Below, one piece after another: positions 1-10,830 of a stretch of 64,000 nt of DNA. The notes beneath the pieces are model-generated. The model was not told the origin of the DNA and did not search any database. It was given only the letters and a program-made list of their open reading frames with translations. Position numbers and translations under genes: made by a program. Numbering within the stretch: the stretch's first letter is position 1; every line of letters begins with the position of its first letter. Source of the DNA: Amylostereum areolatum (lineage: Eukaryota; Basidiomycota; Agaricomycetes; Russulales; Stereaceae). Location of the stretch: NCBI GenBank assembly GCA_012932865.1, contig SAXG01000002.1, positions 2,356,001 to 2,420,000 of the forward strand, written 5' to 3'.

Positions 1-429
1 TCCCCTTGTGCAAACTTCCAACGAGTCCGACGAGAGAGTTCTAAGATAACAGGTATGCCCGTCTTGGTATTTTGCGTGGATGGCCATACATCTGATATAG
101 CCATCATGTTCCTGCGACTCTACAACCACCAGTCCCGAAGCGTTCAGAGTGACGTCGCCGGCGTATATCCGCTTGGTCCGCTGGCATTGAAAGGTTTCAT
201 AAACTCCTTTCTGCTTTAGCTTTCGGGCTGACGTCAAATCTAGTCTTGATATCCGTCTCAATTCCCCCGCCCCCCATTTCAATGGCCAGTCACTATCTAA
301 GAGGGGTTGACCGGCGAAGGAGCACGCTTTCCTCATCTCGCTCATCTCCTCATCTTCACGGCATATCAGCATGCTATCTCCCTTCTTTTGAATGTAGAAA
401 AAGGCGTCTCTTGGCACTACAACGAAGAC

Positions 430-931
430 CCCATTCATCGCGACCGTCCAAGCTCGCAGAGCACGCCGAGCACCATAAGGTGTGTACCAAGTCGGCTCGT
501 GTTGTCGCTTACCATGCTGATTCATCACCCGCGCAGAGATGTATCGCTTCGTCCGACCAGGAGCTTACCGTCGAGGAGCGCAGCCTCCTGTGTCGCCTGC
601 AAGAACTTGATCAGTGCCCAGTGTGCGTTCTGGCACATCGTCTCACCACCAAACAGAAGGAAGAGTAGAAGAGTAACAAAGCGTAAGTGTCCATGATCAA
701 GGGCAGAAGAAGGTCGAGAGCGAGCTCGCCAAGACTTGCGAGGACATCCTCGACGTTCTCGACAAGCACCTCATCTATCGGTCACCGGCGCGTCCAAGGT
801 CCTCTACCTCAAGATGTACTTATTTTCATCCTTTAATTTTCTATCAGAACGTCATCGCTGACGCGTTTATTTTTTTTCTCGCAGGATGGGCGATACATAC
901 CTCGCTGAGCTCACGACCGGCGACAAGCAGA
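430..931 (+). pseudogene. 14-3-3 protein remnant, N-terminal half
   Basis: Broken stretches in changing frames match the first half of 14-3-3 phosphoserine-binding adaptors: KLAEHAEHH near 450, SSDQELTVEERSLL near 549, KVESELAKTCEDIL at about 710-751, then VTGASKVLYLKM before an apparent intron (816-883) and GDTYLAELTTGDK after it. The true start is missing, frames shift at least twice, and the text stops near family residue 140. Retained intron positions show it derives from a genomic copy and not a retrocopy. The complementary second half lies about 4.3 kb downstream on the same strand. Non-functional. Confidence 0.8.
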
Positions 932-1129
932 TCCCTCCTCATTACTGCAATCTTACTCACGATGATCGCAAAATTTCCTGCATGGACGGCTAATAGCGGT
1001 ACGGCGATATTTGTTGCCCTGAGTCGGTGTAGGTGTGACTCATCTCGGTGGGTAATGCAATCGCTCACTTCTCACGTAGAGTCACAGCTGGCGGACACAT
1101 GAGACGGCCTACATAAACGCACAAAGATA

Positions 1130-1808
1130 CCGGAGCAGGTCTGACCTGTTGTTCGCCAATGTCTCCGGGCGCGTGGATGGGGACAAGGACGACGAGGCTC
1201 GAGGGGAGAACGAAGAGGATGAGGGCGAGTGAGGGCGAATGCTAAGGAATCGGAGTGGACTTGCAAGAGATATGACTTCATTCTGTTTCTCGACTCGATA
1301 CGAGAATGACTACATTCGCAGACATCATAACGTCAAGTTGAACATCTGCGGCCATGCACTGCCTCCTTCCTCTCCAACGTCCACGCCGCCGACCCCCAGC
1401 TCTCTCGAGACCGAAGAACGCGATGGTGCGTATCCGTATTCCGTGATTAGCTCGATAACGCTGACGCCCGGTCAACGATTCCAGAATATGCTGGGTGGTG
1501 ACTTGTTGACCACCCAAGACGACGCGGCGATGTTTACAACGATGGTTACTTCCCACTCACCGATCTCCTCATCCTCCGAAACGTTTGCCTGCACAACTCG
1601 ATCGGGATACCTTGTAATGACACCTCTTTGCCTGCGTTGGCATCGCATTCTCAGCCCCTTGCTCGACGGCTCCTCTGTTTTCCCACGCTCCTACGCACGA
1701 CCCAGTCTGTCGTGCTCTTCTACACGCTCGGGAACGCTGTCTGAGCTGACGGCTGGCGCCAGGACGACGCTCCCGCCTTCTCTCCCATCCTCAGACTGCG
1801 AGGAGTGA
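1130..1808 (+). pseudogene. Decayed copy 1 of an unnamed family
   Basis: An open frame covers 1239-1808 but looks like a shifted reading of a decayed gene. The segment aligns with 4220-4830 at roughly two thirds identity by eye; both contain LTPGQR, a DSLTT-like stretch and a 'LLRTTQS'-like reading in one of the frames. I associate it with an Agaricomycete family of unknown function, but that is memory-based and weak. Start and stop of the original gene cannot be placed. Confidence 0.45.
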
Positions 1809-1849
1809 CTGTAGACGTTTGGGAACTGCAGACAGGTTGGATGTGGTGT

Positions 1850-4190
1850 GTATCTCATTTGTACATCGAAAATCCGCCGTATACTGACATGAGATAGGCA
1901 TACATCCCGTCTATAGCCTCTGCCCGAGTCGAGAGGTACTTCGACCTACCTACCAAGATGTCGGAAGCACAGGACGAGGAGGCAACGATACTATCAGTAA
2001 GTCCATCTGCCTGCCATTTTGGACATTGATTTACTTGCTATTGGTAGATTGAGGTTTCAAAGCGTGCACTACCGAACCGCCTCCAGGACGAACTCAGTAT
2101 TTGAAGGCAATATGTCGGTCCTCAACAGACGTTCTCGGGCGACATCGTTGTCATACCCGATGCGCCGCGATACAAGCATGTGGGTCGAAGATGTCGAGGG
2201 ACTCCGGTAAGCGCGGTGATTGGAGGGGGAAACCGTGATCAGCATCTCACGCATTCTCGTTTGACCCCTAGGTTGGTTCTTTCAGGCTCTAGGGAGCATT
2301 TACGAGAGGCTCACTTCTCCTTGTTTCATTTATAGGACTTGCGGACAGCGGGACTTGGTGGGGATGGGGATGGTAGTTTCTATGGTTTAACGAGAGCGCG
2401 AGTCTTTCCTGCAGAATCACAACATGTAAGTCTAGTCCATCCTCGGCTTCTTGATTTTCAAAACTCTTATGCGAGTTGTTTCATAGCCGCAAGGGTGTCG
2501 AGAGCTTCACACGCTCGACGTCGGAATTGGCTCGCGGGCAGGGCCGTTATCAAGAACTCGGGCTCGCTCCCCGAGATGTTCTTGAAGAGATTATGGATAG
2601 CTGACACGATATTGTCGTCGCCAGGAAGACTCTTCATCTCGTACGTCTCTACCTTCGTCGTGCAGCCTTGGCTTTCAAGTCATATACGGGCATCCGCGCC
2701 GATCAGGCCAGACAATATGCCCGACAGGTCGATGCCGCGTACGACGTGAGCTTGCGGCCCTTCCAAGAGATTGCCCCAACTAGGACACACTTGCGTGCCG
2801 TCAGCTGGACTCGCGTGATGACAGTCGGAAGCGCGGCACATCGACCGAATATGGAAATGCGGCAACCAAGTTCGCGCAAATTTTACGCACCGTAGGTTCC
2901 TTTCCTTTGAGATTTAGGGAGCACATGCGAGAGGTTTAACTCCTTTGGTTTCGTTTGTAGGAGTGACTGAGGGCGGAAGTCGGCGAGGTTGGAGAAGGAC
3001 ATGTGTCGCCGCTCCAAGGGTACGACTCCCTCCGATCTATCCAGCGCTCGGCTGGCGATCAAGATGGCGAGGTCAAGACGAGGACCTCAAGCCAGTTTCT
3101 CCTCGTAAGATACTAGGTGTTAACGTTATGAAATATATCATGTTCTCATCATCTCGCCGCCAACGCCCCTTTCCCCCCTCGTTCGTTCTCGATTAGCCGC
3201 CGCTAGCTAATTCTCACATAGCATCATAAGCGTCGATTCGACGGGTTCGCATAATACAGGGGAACACAAGAAATGAAACACGGAACGCCCCCCTCAACTA
3301 CTGCCGACGTGCAGGTTACGCCTTGAATTCACTGAGCCCCCCTCGACCACTTCGGATGCGCCTACTACACTTTGAATTCGCCGAAGAAATCTTCAGCGGT
3401 CATGTTTGCCACCGGGAGTTCAGCAACGCCTCTCTTGTCGTCGTCATCGTCCCGAAGGACGACGTTTCTGAACTGGGACGTTCCCCGGTTGAACATCTCA
3501 CCATGGACGAGTCGGAAGGGGACCCCGCTATTGCGCGGTGGACGCCAGGCGAGAGATCCCGGCTTTGCCGTTGCAACCCCGGAGGCGACCTTTTCGAAGG
3601 CACGATGCTTGACGAGAGGTGAGTACAATATAGCAGAGCAACCAAAATGATACTTACCTGCTTCATACAGGCAAGGAGGTACTTCATGGCTGTTTTAGAG
3701 ATGTTAAAACACGCAGGCATCTCTAAGATACCGTGAATTCGAGAGGTTGGAGTTCTGATTCTGAAATCTCACCGGAAAACACTGGCATTTGAGGACAATG
3801 GAAGAGGTGAGGAAGAAGAAGAGCAAGAGCAAGAGCAAGAGCAAGAGGGACTGGACGGAGAAGTCAAGAGCAAATCGCTCGCGCCGCGTCCTCGACCTCC
3901 TGTACTCCGGCGCCTTCTCCCCTCATCCTTTTCCCACCTTCCTCCATCCCTCATCAATGTCTGGCCCCTCCCCCAGGCCAACACGCTCGTATGACATTTG
4001 GGAGGAAGACGACGACGCCAACTCCTTCCTCCAAGGTCGCCGCCCTAGCGCGACGACGAAGCCCCTGAAGACTGGGTCCTCCATACATGCTTGCCATCTT
4101 TCCGCCAACAACAACCGTCGTACAACCCTCCTTACCACCCTCCTGCTCCTACCTAGACACCCAACATCTCTTACGTCCACTTAATTTATT
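1850..4190. other. Gene-poor stretch with splice-like remnants
   Basis: Short coding-like pieces separated by intron-like sequences occur here, for example a reading IPSIASARVERYFDLP near 1920 followed by a gtaagt donor near 1998 and a ttggtag acceptor near 2047, and another donor at 2209. A 140-280-nt open stretch lies on both strands at 3365-3720. I recognise no family and no complete gene. Confidence 0.4.
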
Positions 4191-4219
4191 CAGATCGCGG
4201 CACTGTACGGCTATCCGTT

Positions 4220-5100
4220 TCAAGCCCCCGGGAACACTCATGGGTGAAGGGCGGACGGGCAGCTCTCTCTGGGCGCGTAGATGGAGACGAGGGAGAGAGG
4301 AGGACGAGTGGGGACGAGAAGGAGGATGAGGACGAAGGCTCAGGCTCGGAATGGACTCACATCAGGCAGGTTTTCGTTTCGTTTCTCGAGTCGATACAAG
4401 ATTGAATGGATTGGCATAAATCAACAAGAACATGTGTGACCATGCGCTGCCGCTTTCCTCGAGACCGAGAAGCGCGATGGTGGAACCTGTGCGTATCCGT
4501 GTTCGTCGATAAGTTCGATAATGCTGACGCCGGGTCAACGACTTCAGAATATGGTTGTTAATGACTCGTTGACCACCCCAAGACGACGCGGCAATGTTGA
4601 CAACGATCGACTACCTCTCACTCACCACCCTCCTCAACGTCTGCCGCACCACCCAATCCCTTGTAACGACACTTCCACTAGCACTGCGCCCTCCGCCGCT
4701 TCCTCGACGATCCCTTTCGCGTCCGCACGCTCCTACGCACGACCCAATCAGTCGTCTCCGGCTCCATCATGCATCTTCTACGCGCTCGCCAACACGGTCT
4801 TCGCTGACGGTTAGCACCCGGACGGCATGGACATATACTGCCTGCTCGGCGCCGCCGTACCCTCCGCGACCATCTCGTCCCACGCAATATATATTGTCCA
4901 CGGTCGGCACGTCAACACTCCCGCCCCCGCCTCGGGCGCGACCACCGTCGGCAACCGCGCGAGCAAGTACGGGCAAAACAGCGACATTGCGGCCATCATC
5001 CACCTCGCGCGTGTGGACGGCACAAACGTCGATCTCGTCCGCTCGAGCCCTCCCCCCTCACATCGTTTTTGAACACCCTCGTGTTCAATTCGTGAACTCG
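4220..5100 (+). pseudogene. Decayed copy 2 of the same unnamed family
   Basis: Shares with 1130-1808 the GGGCGCGT-GATGG block near 4268, the TTTCTCGA-TCGATAC block near 4383 and the LTPGQRLQNM reading at 4521. Across frame changes one can read LSLTTLLNVCRTTQSL, FLDDPFRVRTLLRTTQSVVS and, from about 4826, DGMDIYCLLGAAV. In-frame stops and shifts make it non-functional. It is the better preserved of the two copies. Function of the family is unknown to me. Confidence 0.55.
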
Positions 5101-5199
5101 GGCGCGCATCTGCATCATAGACCTTCTGTACGTATTCATATCCTCCGATTCTTCATATGATCACCATCACTGACTCGTTTCTGGTCGTTTTCTCAATCG

Positions 5200-5482
5200 C
5201 AGGGTGGGCGAATAAGTCCCCGAGGCCTACAAGGTCGCGTCGGACGTCGCTGTCACATGGTTCCTCCCGATGCCTCGGTCTTGCACTCAACTCCTGGGTC
5301 TCTACTACGAAGTCCTCAACTACCCCACCCACGCGTGCCTCCTAGCGAAGCAAGCATTCAACGACGCCATCTCCGAGCTCGACACGCCCTCGGAAGAGGC
5401 AGACTCCGAACGCACAACCGAAGACCGTAAAAAATACGTAGCTTACAAAGAAAAGACAGCTCAGTTATCAATGATGTCATAA
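5200..5482 (+). pseudogene. 14-3-3 protein remnant, C-terminal half
   Basis: After an intron-like end (tcaatcgcag at about 5195-5204) the text reads VGE, a stop, then [13 protein letters not shown], a divergent linker, and [19 protein letters not shown] plus [13 protein letters not shown]. These are helices 7-8 of 14-3-3 proteins (compare EAYKAASDVAV and AKQAFDDAIAELDTL in functional members). The tail after SEE is lost. With the remnant at 430-931 it nearly reconstitutes the family order, but the exon start MGD/MGE occurs in both, so the two are probably separate copies. Confidence 0.8.
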
Positions 5483-5638
5483 AAGACGCGTAAGTAAATT
5501 AAGTAAAGCGTGATAGGGAAAGGTGTGACCGGAAGGCGGCCATGCACCTGTCACAAAAGTCACTCCAATGGAGACAAGCCTGCTCCCTTTCGGGACCAGG
5601 AATACTCATTACACTACCCAGTGTCCACTCACACTGGT

Positions 5639-6451
5639 ATGTCTTGCGATCTATCCCACCCGTCAATGGCATCACCATTTCCACTTCACCCGTCTTTTGC
5701 CATACCCGGGGCAAGCGGCGCCGTAACTTCTCCCGCCGTGAAAGAGCCCTCATTACCACGTATCGTTACATCGTCCCTCCTCCCGCCTAGTATCAATTCT
5801 GGATTCTTTCCTCCTCCTCCCCCAGATTCCCGACTACACCATGTCCCGCATCCCTATTCCAGCCTTGATTCTGCCAAAAACAAACCTATCTGCAGGCGGC
5901 GCAAGGTCTGGCATCACGCTTTCGAGCAGCATATCTTCTCTGCGCAGGAAATGTACGTGTCGTTCTATCGCTCCTAGTCTTTTTGCATCATTCCCTTCCA
6001 TACAGTTCATCCGTGAAGACCCCCCTTCGCCGTGAGATCTACGTAGCGTGCCTTGAAGCCCACGTCGACGTTCTTCACGCCCAACTTATAGATAATCAGC
6101 TCTATCCGGTTGACCTCGAGTCACTCGATTCTCTGAGAGGCCTCAACTGTAAAATTGCAAAGGTCAGCGTGCTTGACACTTCTCCTCCACGCACACTCGT
6201 GGAATCGCCTTCTCAGAGTATCGTTGCCGGTCTTCAACACGATGTTGCTCAGATCTGTATCAAGCTGGTCGAGATCGAGCGGGCGGTGAGACTAATATTC
6301 CCTGGGTCACGAACATCTGACGAGGAGATGGTTTCTGCAGAATCGTGTCCTTCGCAAGATGCTCGTCACGTTGAGAGAAACTGGCTGCACGAGTGCCTCT
6401 GGGCACGCTACTCGCATGCACCATGCTAAGCGGCAGCGTGTACTTACTTGA
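5639..6451 (+). CDS. Hypothetical protein, 216 aa, four exons
   Basis: A consistent model runs from ATG at 5639: exons 5639-5952, 6006-6162, 6217-6285 and 6341-6451, with introns of 53, 54 and 55 nt that all carry GT...AG. The exons sum to 651 nt (216 aa). The N-terminal half is Pro/Ser-rich (PPPPPDSRLHHVPHP). The C-terminal half reads RREIYVACLEAHVDVLHAQL, GLNCKIAK, SIVAGLQHDVAQICIKLVEI, then NRVLRKMLVTL, and looks helical, possibly a short coiled coil. I recall similar unnamed proteins in polypores but can give no function. It is the only intact-looking gene in the first 11 kb. Confidence 0.65.
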
Positions 6452-7990
6452 TTATACTGTATGATGCGACCCATATGCGACCGTCTTCGCGAAAAATAAA
6501 TCTCACCACATCTCAAGATATCTCCGGACATACTGATCATTTTCACAATAAACTCTTCGATGTGAACACAACGAGTATATACAGAATAGGATCTCCATGT
6601 ATCCTATGCTCGTCATGATCCCATCGATAATTGAGATTGATTTCTCAAAATACTCATCATAATACTAGGGATCTTATTTTGAATGGCTCCCAAGAGCCCA
6701 TTGAGAGCAAAGTGTGATCACATTCAGTATACTATCATGAAATGCTCCTGGTATGAGCCCCGCTCTCGTTCAGGAAATACTCAGAATGAACTCGGCCATG
6801 CGATCTCCATGCGACCGTGGAGCCGATCCTGATCCCACTCCAGGTGTGCGCGGCGGAGAGCATACGGCCACGTATATTCTGAATGGGATCACCACGCGCG
6901 CTCCACTCCCATTCGCCTCGACACGACACGACACGACGTCTCGACTCGTCGAGCCGGGACGTCGGGACTCCGGACGTCGGCGACATCTCACTCGTCCTGC
7001 CCAGCATCCCTTTGGGGCCCTCATCCCACGCCTCCCCCTCCCCCTTCACCGGAGGTCAGGGAGGGCGTCGTTGCGGGGGTGAGTAACGTCGACGTTGTCA
7101 TCGGCACGGCACGGCGTGGTGGTGGTGGTGGTGGTGGTGGCGGTGATGGTGGCGGTGTCGGTGTGCAATAGAGGCCGAGACTCGAGCATGTGTCGTTGGG
7201 CGCAATGGGCAGGGAGGATCTCGTCGAAACGACGACACCGCGGGCATTGTCCGGTATTCCGCAACCGGGGAGGAATTGCTGATGTATCTGAAAACTATCC
7301 TTTATTCCTGGACCTGGATATATCATAAATATTCTATAATGAACACCTTGGAAGCTAAGTAGTGAGATGGACAAAATAGGTTATACTTGTCAGATGCACA
7401 GTCTCCGGTGGATGCCTCGCAAAGAAGTCATTTGCTGGACCTCCTCATGGTGCCTTTCTTGAAGCGCAGATGCCACGGAAATAAGTCATCTCATCGGTGG
7501 ATCTCCCGCAAATAAGTTGTCTCGACCGGGGATCTTTCGCAAATGTGTTCTTTCAGTGGTCTGGGAAGCCGCATGATAAGAACATCTTTGCAACTCATCA
7601 TTGGACTCGAACAAAGCAGCAGTGGAGCAGTGGCAGATATCCCGGGAACATCTCATTTCCTTGACCTCAAGGCAAACACGTGGAGAACTCACTTGCATGT
7701 CCTCTTCATGACTTCCGGAGATCTCAAAGGAATAAGTTGTTCAGGGTACCTCGGCGCTCTACAACCAGGCTATTATTTCGATGAGATTAACCACTCAGCC
7801 GGCAGGTGCTGATAAGGACTGCTTTTAGACTTATTTTAGACTTATCCCCGGATGCGGAATACCGGCCAATGCCCGTGGTGCGATGGTGCAGTATTCGTCC
7901 CATGGGGAGAGGAGAACATCAGACGCCGTCCATCGAGCGACCTGCGAAAACGAGAGTCATCAGGACAAAGGGGCGTTGCGGAGGCGGAGT
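6452..7990. other. Non-coding stretch with a GGT microsatellite
   Basis: No supportable gene. It contains a tract of about ten (GGT)n repeats near 7116-7150 that continues as degenerate GGC/GGT to about 7170, short CGACA repeats near 6918-6940, and one arm of an inverted repeat described separately. Open frames here are short and follow the repeats. Confidence 0.6.
7236..7880. repeat. 36-bp inverted repeat, arms 574 bp apart
   Basis: The arms 7236-7271 and 7845-7880 are reverse complements with about five differences; the core is GGAATACCGG-CAATGCCCG. The intervening segment has no gene. It could be a decayed non-autonomous DNA transposon, but no target-site duplication was found by eye. Confidence 0.5.
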
Positions 7991-8178
7991 TTAGGAGTGG
8001 GCGGTTCCGAGATCGCTGGACCGCGGGGAGGAAAGAGTCGCTGGCGGAGAGTGCAGGCGACGGAAGGGGCAGGAAGAGGGGAGCATGGCAGGAGGAGCGA
8101 GGGGGCCGGATTTAGTTGGTGACAAAAGGAGTGGATGTTCGTGTCCGTGGGTACTAACGTCGGGCACAGCACTCCTAC

Positions 8179-8500
8179 TTACTTCCTCACCGCCGTCCCC
8201 GCCGGCTTCGTCACCAACAGGTTGTCCGGCAGGGTCTCCTCCTTGTGCTTGACCACCACCTCCAGGTCCTATGTCGCTGAGAGGAACCGCCCGCTGAGCC
8301 ACTCGCCGTTGCGCGCGGCAGAGCGACATGGCGGCGGCCAGATCGGGCAGGGTGATCAGGCTGCCGGTGTCGTGCGCGATCTGGGTGTCGACAACGCACG
8401 AGTGGACGTGGTGGACCTTGATGTCGGGGTACACCGGGCGAGAAACGTGGGATTGATGGATAGGCAGGACAGGAGGGAGGTGGGGGTGTACCAAGGGACA
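8179..8500 (-). pseudogene. Short-chain dehydrogenase fossil, C-terminal part
   Basis: Read on the minus strand with one frame change, the text gives LPDLAAAMSLCRA, NGEWLSGRFLSAT, a TAG stop where the family has Trp, then DLEVVVKHKEE and a natural TAA at 8179-8181. This matches the C-terminal end of Agaricomycete short-chain dehydrogenases (typical form: LAAGTALWL, WLNGRYVSSNWD, EEL). The catalytic YxxxK and Rossmann parts are absent. The Trp codon changed to TAG, plus a one-base shift, mark it as dead. Confidence 0.6.
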
Positions 8501-9300
8501 TGAACTCCACGTGACGGTTCACGGTGTGAAGAGACAGTAGGCGGCGGTGGGGACGATGTAGAGGTGCACGATGGCGGAAACCGTGACGTGGCTCTGGAAT
8601 CTGGTCTTAGCGTCCATCTTCAGGCGCATGCGTTCAGTCGGCAGGTGTGTGGGTACGACTGGCGCGCGATGACCCAGCGTCGCGACCAAATCCGAAGAGA
8701 CCAAGCGGAAGCCCCCTCTCCAAAACGAAGAGCTGGGTACTACACCGTGAATCCCCCGTCAGCCATCGTTCACCTCCAGCCAAAGGCAAAGAAAAGAACG
8801 TACCGTATCCGACTCGCCGCATGCTCTTCCATCTCTTCCGTCTTGAACTAGTTGCCTCCCTAGTTAGAGCTCCTCCTCGATCCTCTGCGCTAGCTGCGGT
8901 AATTGACTGATCTATGGTGGAAAAAGTAAGTACGCTAGACTCTCTCTATCCGAATAGAAACTCGCCATTGTGTGCACGGGTGGGCGGATCGTCGTTGATA
9001 GCGATATTAGTACGTCCAGGTTAGGCGCGCTACGCGGCCGAAAAATCCCGGAGCGCGACGTGAAATGCATGAGCGGCGATGAGCGTTGTGCGAAGTGAAA
9101 ACAGTCATATACTCACTCCTCTCGCTCTGACCTCTAGCGGATATACACCGAGTTCAACGGTGACAAAGCCCCTATGCAAATGGGTCAGCCGCATGCGGCC
9201 GCATTCTGACATACTACCATGTCCAACGATCCGGCCACATTGGCTTGCATTTCGGCCAAGTCATTGAGAACATACCTGAAAGCGCATGCAGGGGAAACCC
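8501..9300. other. No recognisable gene
   Basis: Open frames in this stretch (for example 8634-8822 minus, 8564-8851 plus) overlap each other on both strands and match nothing I recognise. Confidence 0.5.
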
Positions 9301-9308
9301 CACTTCTC

Positions 9309-9630
9309 TGTTTCCCTCAATCCGGCCGCAAATACTACCCCTCCACTTCTCTCAATCCGGCCGCACAGAGGGGAGATGTTACCCCTCCGTTTCCCTCAAT
9401 CCGGCCGCATGGAGGGGAAATACTACCCCTCCATTTCCCTCAATCCGGCCGCATGGAGGGGAGATACTACTCCTCCATTTCTCTTGATCCGGCCGCAGAG
9501 AGGGGAGATGCTACACCCCCGTTTCTCTCAATCTGGCCGCATGGAGAAGTAATACTACGTCTCCATTCCTCTTGATTCCGCCACATGGAGAGAATATTTT
9601 CTGCCTCTGTTCCTCACAATGTGGCAACAT
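9309..9630 (+). repeat. 44-bp minisatellite, about seven units
   Basis: Units of 44 bp begin with TCAATCCGGCCGC and end with a CCTCC...TTCTC-like segment, at about 9353, 9397, 9441, 9485, 9529 and 9573, with a first truncated unit near 9312. Divergence rises towards the right end. As 44 is not a multiple of three, all three frames are open across it, which explains three overlapping spurious open frames. Confidence 0.85.
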
Positions 9631-9654
9631 TGGGCTTTACACAAGAAGGTTGGT

Positions 9655-9975
9655 AGGATAGGAGAAGGATCCCCGTAGAATAGGCTTCAAAAAGGGCCAC
9701 CGCGAAATAGGCCTTGCAGACGGAGTCTCTGAACATAGAAGAACAATCTCTGCAGAATGGGCTTTAGAAAAGAGGCACTCGCCCCGTGTGGCGAGTTCCA
9801 TGAAATAGGAGAAAGATCTCTGTAGAATGGGCTCCAGAAAAGGACCTCTACAGAACTGGCTCCATTGACGGAGTCTATAAGCATGAGACAAGGATCTCCA
9901 TATAATATTCTCCAGAAAAGGACCTCCACGGACCTGGCTCCGCGGAGTTAGATCCGCGGAGTTGGGCGTGCGGAG
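9655..9975 (+). repeat. Degenerate repeat tract between two arrays
   Basis: Loose repeats of ATCTCTGTAGAATGGGCT and CCAGAAAAGGACCT motifs occur at irregular spacing, then CGCGGAGTTGGA-like units near 9950-10000. No gene. Confidence 0.6.
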
Positions 9976-9989
9976 TTGGACCCGTGAAG

Positions 9990-10215
9990 TTGGCTCCGCG
10001 GGGACACATTCCGTGGAGACATATTCCACGGAGACATATCCCGCGGAGACGGGGAGACCCACTCCGTGGAGACACATTCCGTAGAGACACATTGCTTGGA
10101 GAAATATCCCACAGAGACATATCTTGTGGAGACATATCCCATGGAGACATCCCGTGGAGACATATTCCACGGAGACATATCCCGCGGAGATATATCCCGT
10201 GGAGATTCTGCGTCA
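9990..10215 (+). repeat. 15-bp minisatellite, forward array
   Basis: About 14 units of the type GGAGACATATCCCGT, some with one-unit gaps. The period of 15 gives a five-residue periodic reading in every frame (ETYST, ETYPA and so on), so the long open frames here are by-products. The unit is the reverse complement type of the array at 10495-10830. Confidence 0.85.
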
Positions 10216-10494
10216 AATGGGTGGTCCGAGTCTGACTCGGGGGACACTGGTCTGGTCTGGGGTGGTGTCGGTGGACCTGGTTCAACTTGAGCGACACAAG
10301 TCGATGGCGATGAACTACTACCGGTGGAAGATACGTTCGTGTCTCGCTGACTTCACATAGGGGTGGCTGGTGGAGTACTAAGTCTTGAATTTCCCGTGCC
10401 AGAAGGCTGTGACAGGGCAGACATCACGTAGAGGGGTGGCTCTTCCCTACTGATATGCTAAGAGAAAGTGGAAGCTTCGCTGGTTGTAGAATGT

Positions 10495-10830
10495 GTCACC
10501 GCATCTCCACGGAAAGTGTCTCCACGGAAAGTCTCTCCGCGGAATATGTCTCTGCGGAATAGGTCTCCGCAAAACATGTCTTCACAGAACATGTCTCCCT
10601 GCAACGTGTCTTCCCAGAACGTCTGTTCCCAGAGCATGTTTTCCTGGAATGTGTCTCCCCGGAATTCGTCCCAGTGGAATGTGTCCTCGCGGAATGTGTC
10701 CCCGTAGACTGTGTCGCCATAGAACATGTCCGCGTTGAAGATGTCTCCACAGAAAGTGTCTCCACGGAAGGTGTCTCCGCGGAAGGTATCTCCGCAGAGG
10801 GCGCCTCCGCGGAATACATCCCCGTGGAGT
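10495..10830 (-). repeat. 15-bp minisatellite, inverted array
   Basis: About 22 units of the type TCTCCGCGGAATATG on the plus strand, i.e. the reverse complement of the unit in 9990-10215. The pentapeptide-like reading VSPRN repeats through it. The two arrays face each other across about 280 bp of unique sequence (10216-10494) that contains two GGGGTGGCT copies but no gene. Confidence 0.85.

Noticed and set aside
9309..9630. CRISPR-like array
   Set aside because: The 44-bp units are directly adjacent with no unique spacers; it is a minisatellite in a eukaryotic genome.
9637..10297. Minus-strand open frames of 99-177 codons
   Set aside because: Pentapeptide-like periodicity comes from the 15-bp repeat unit.
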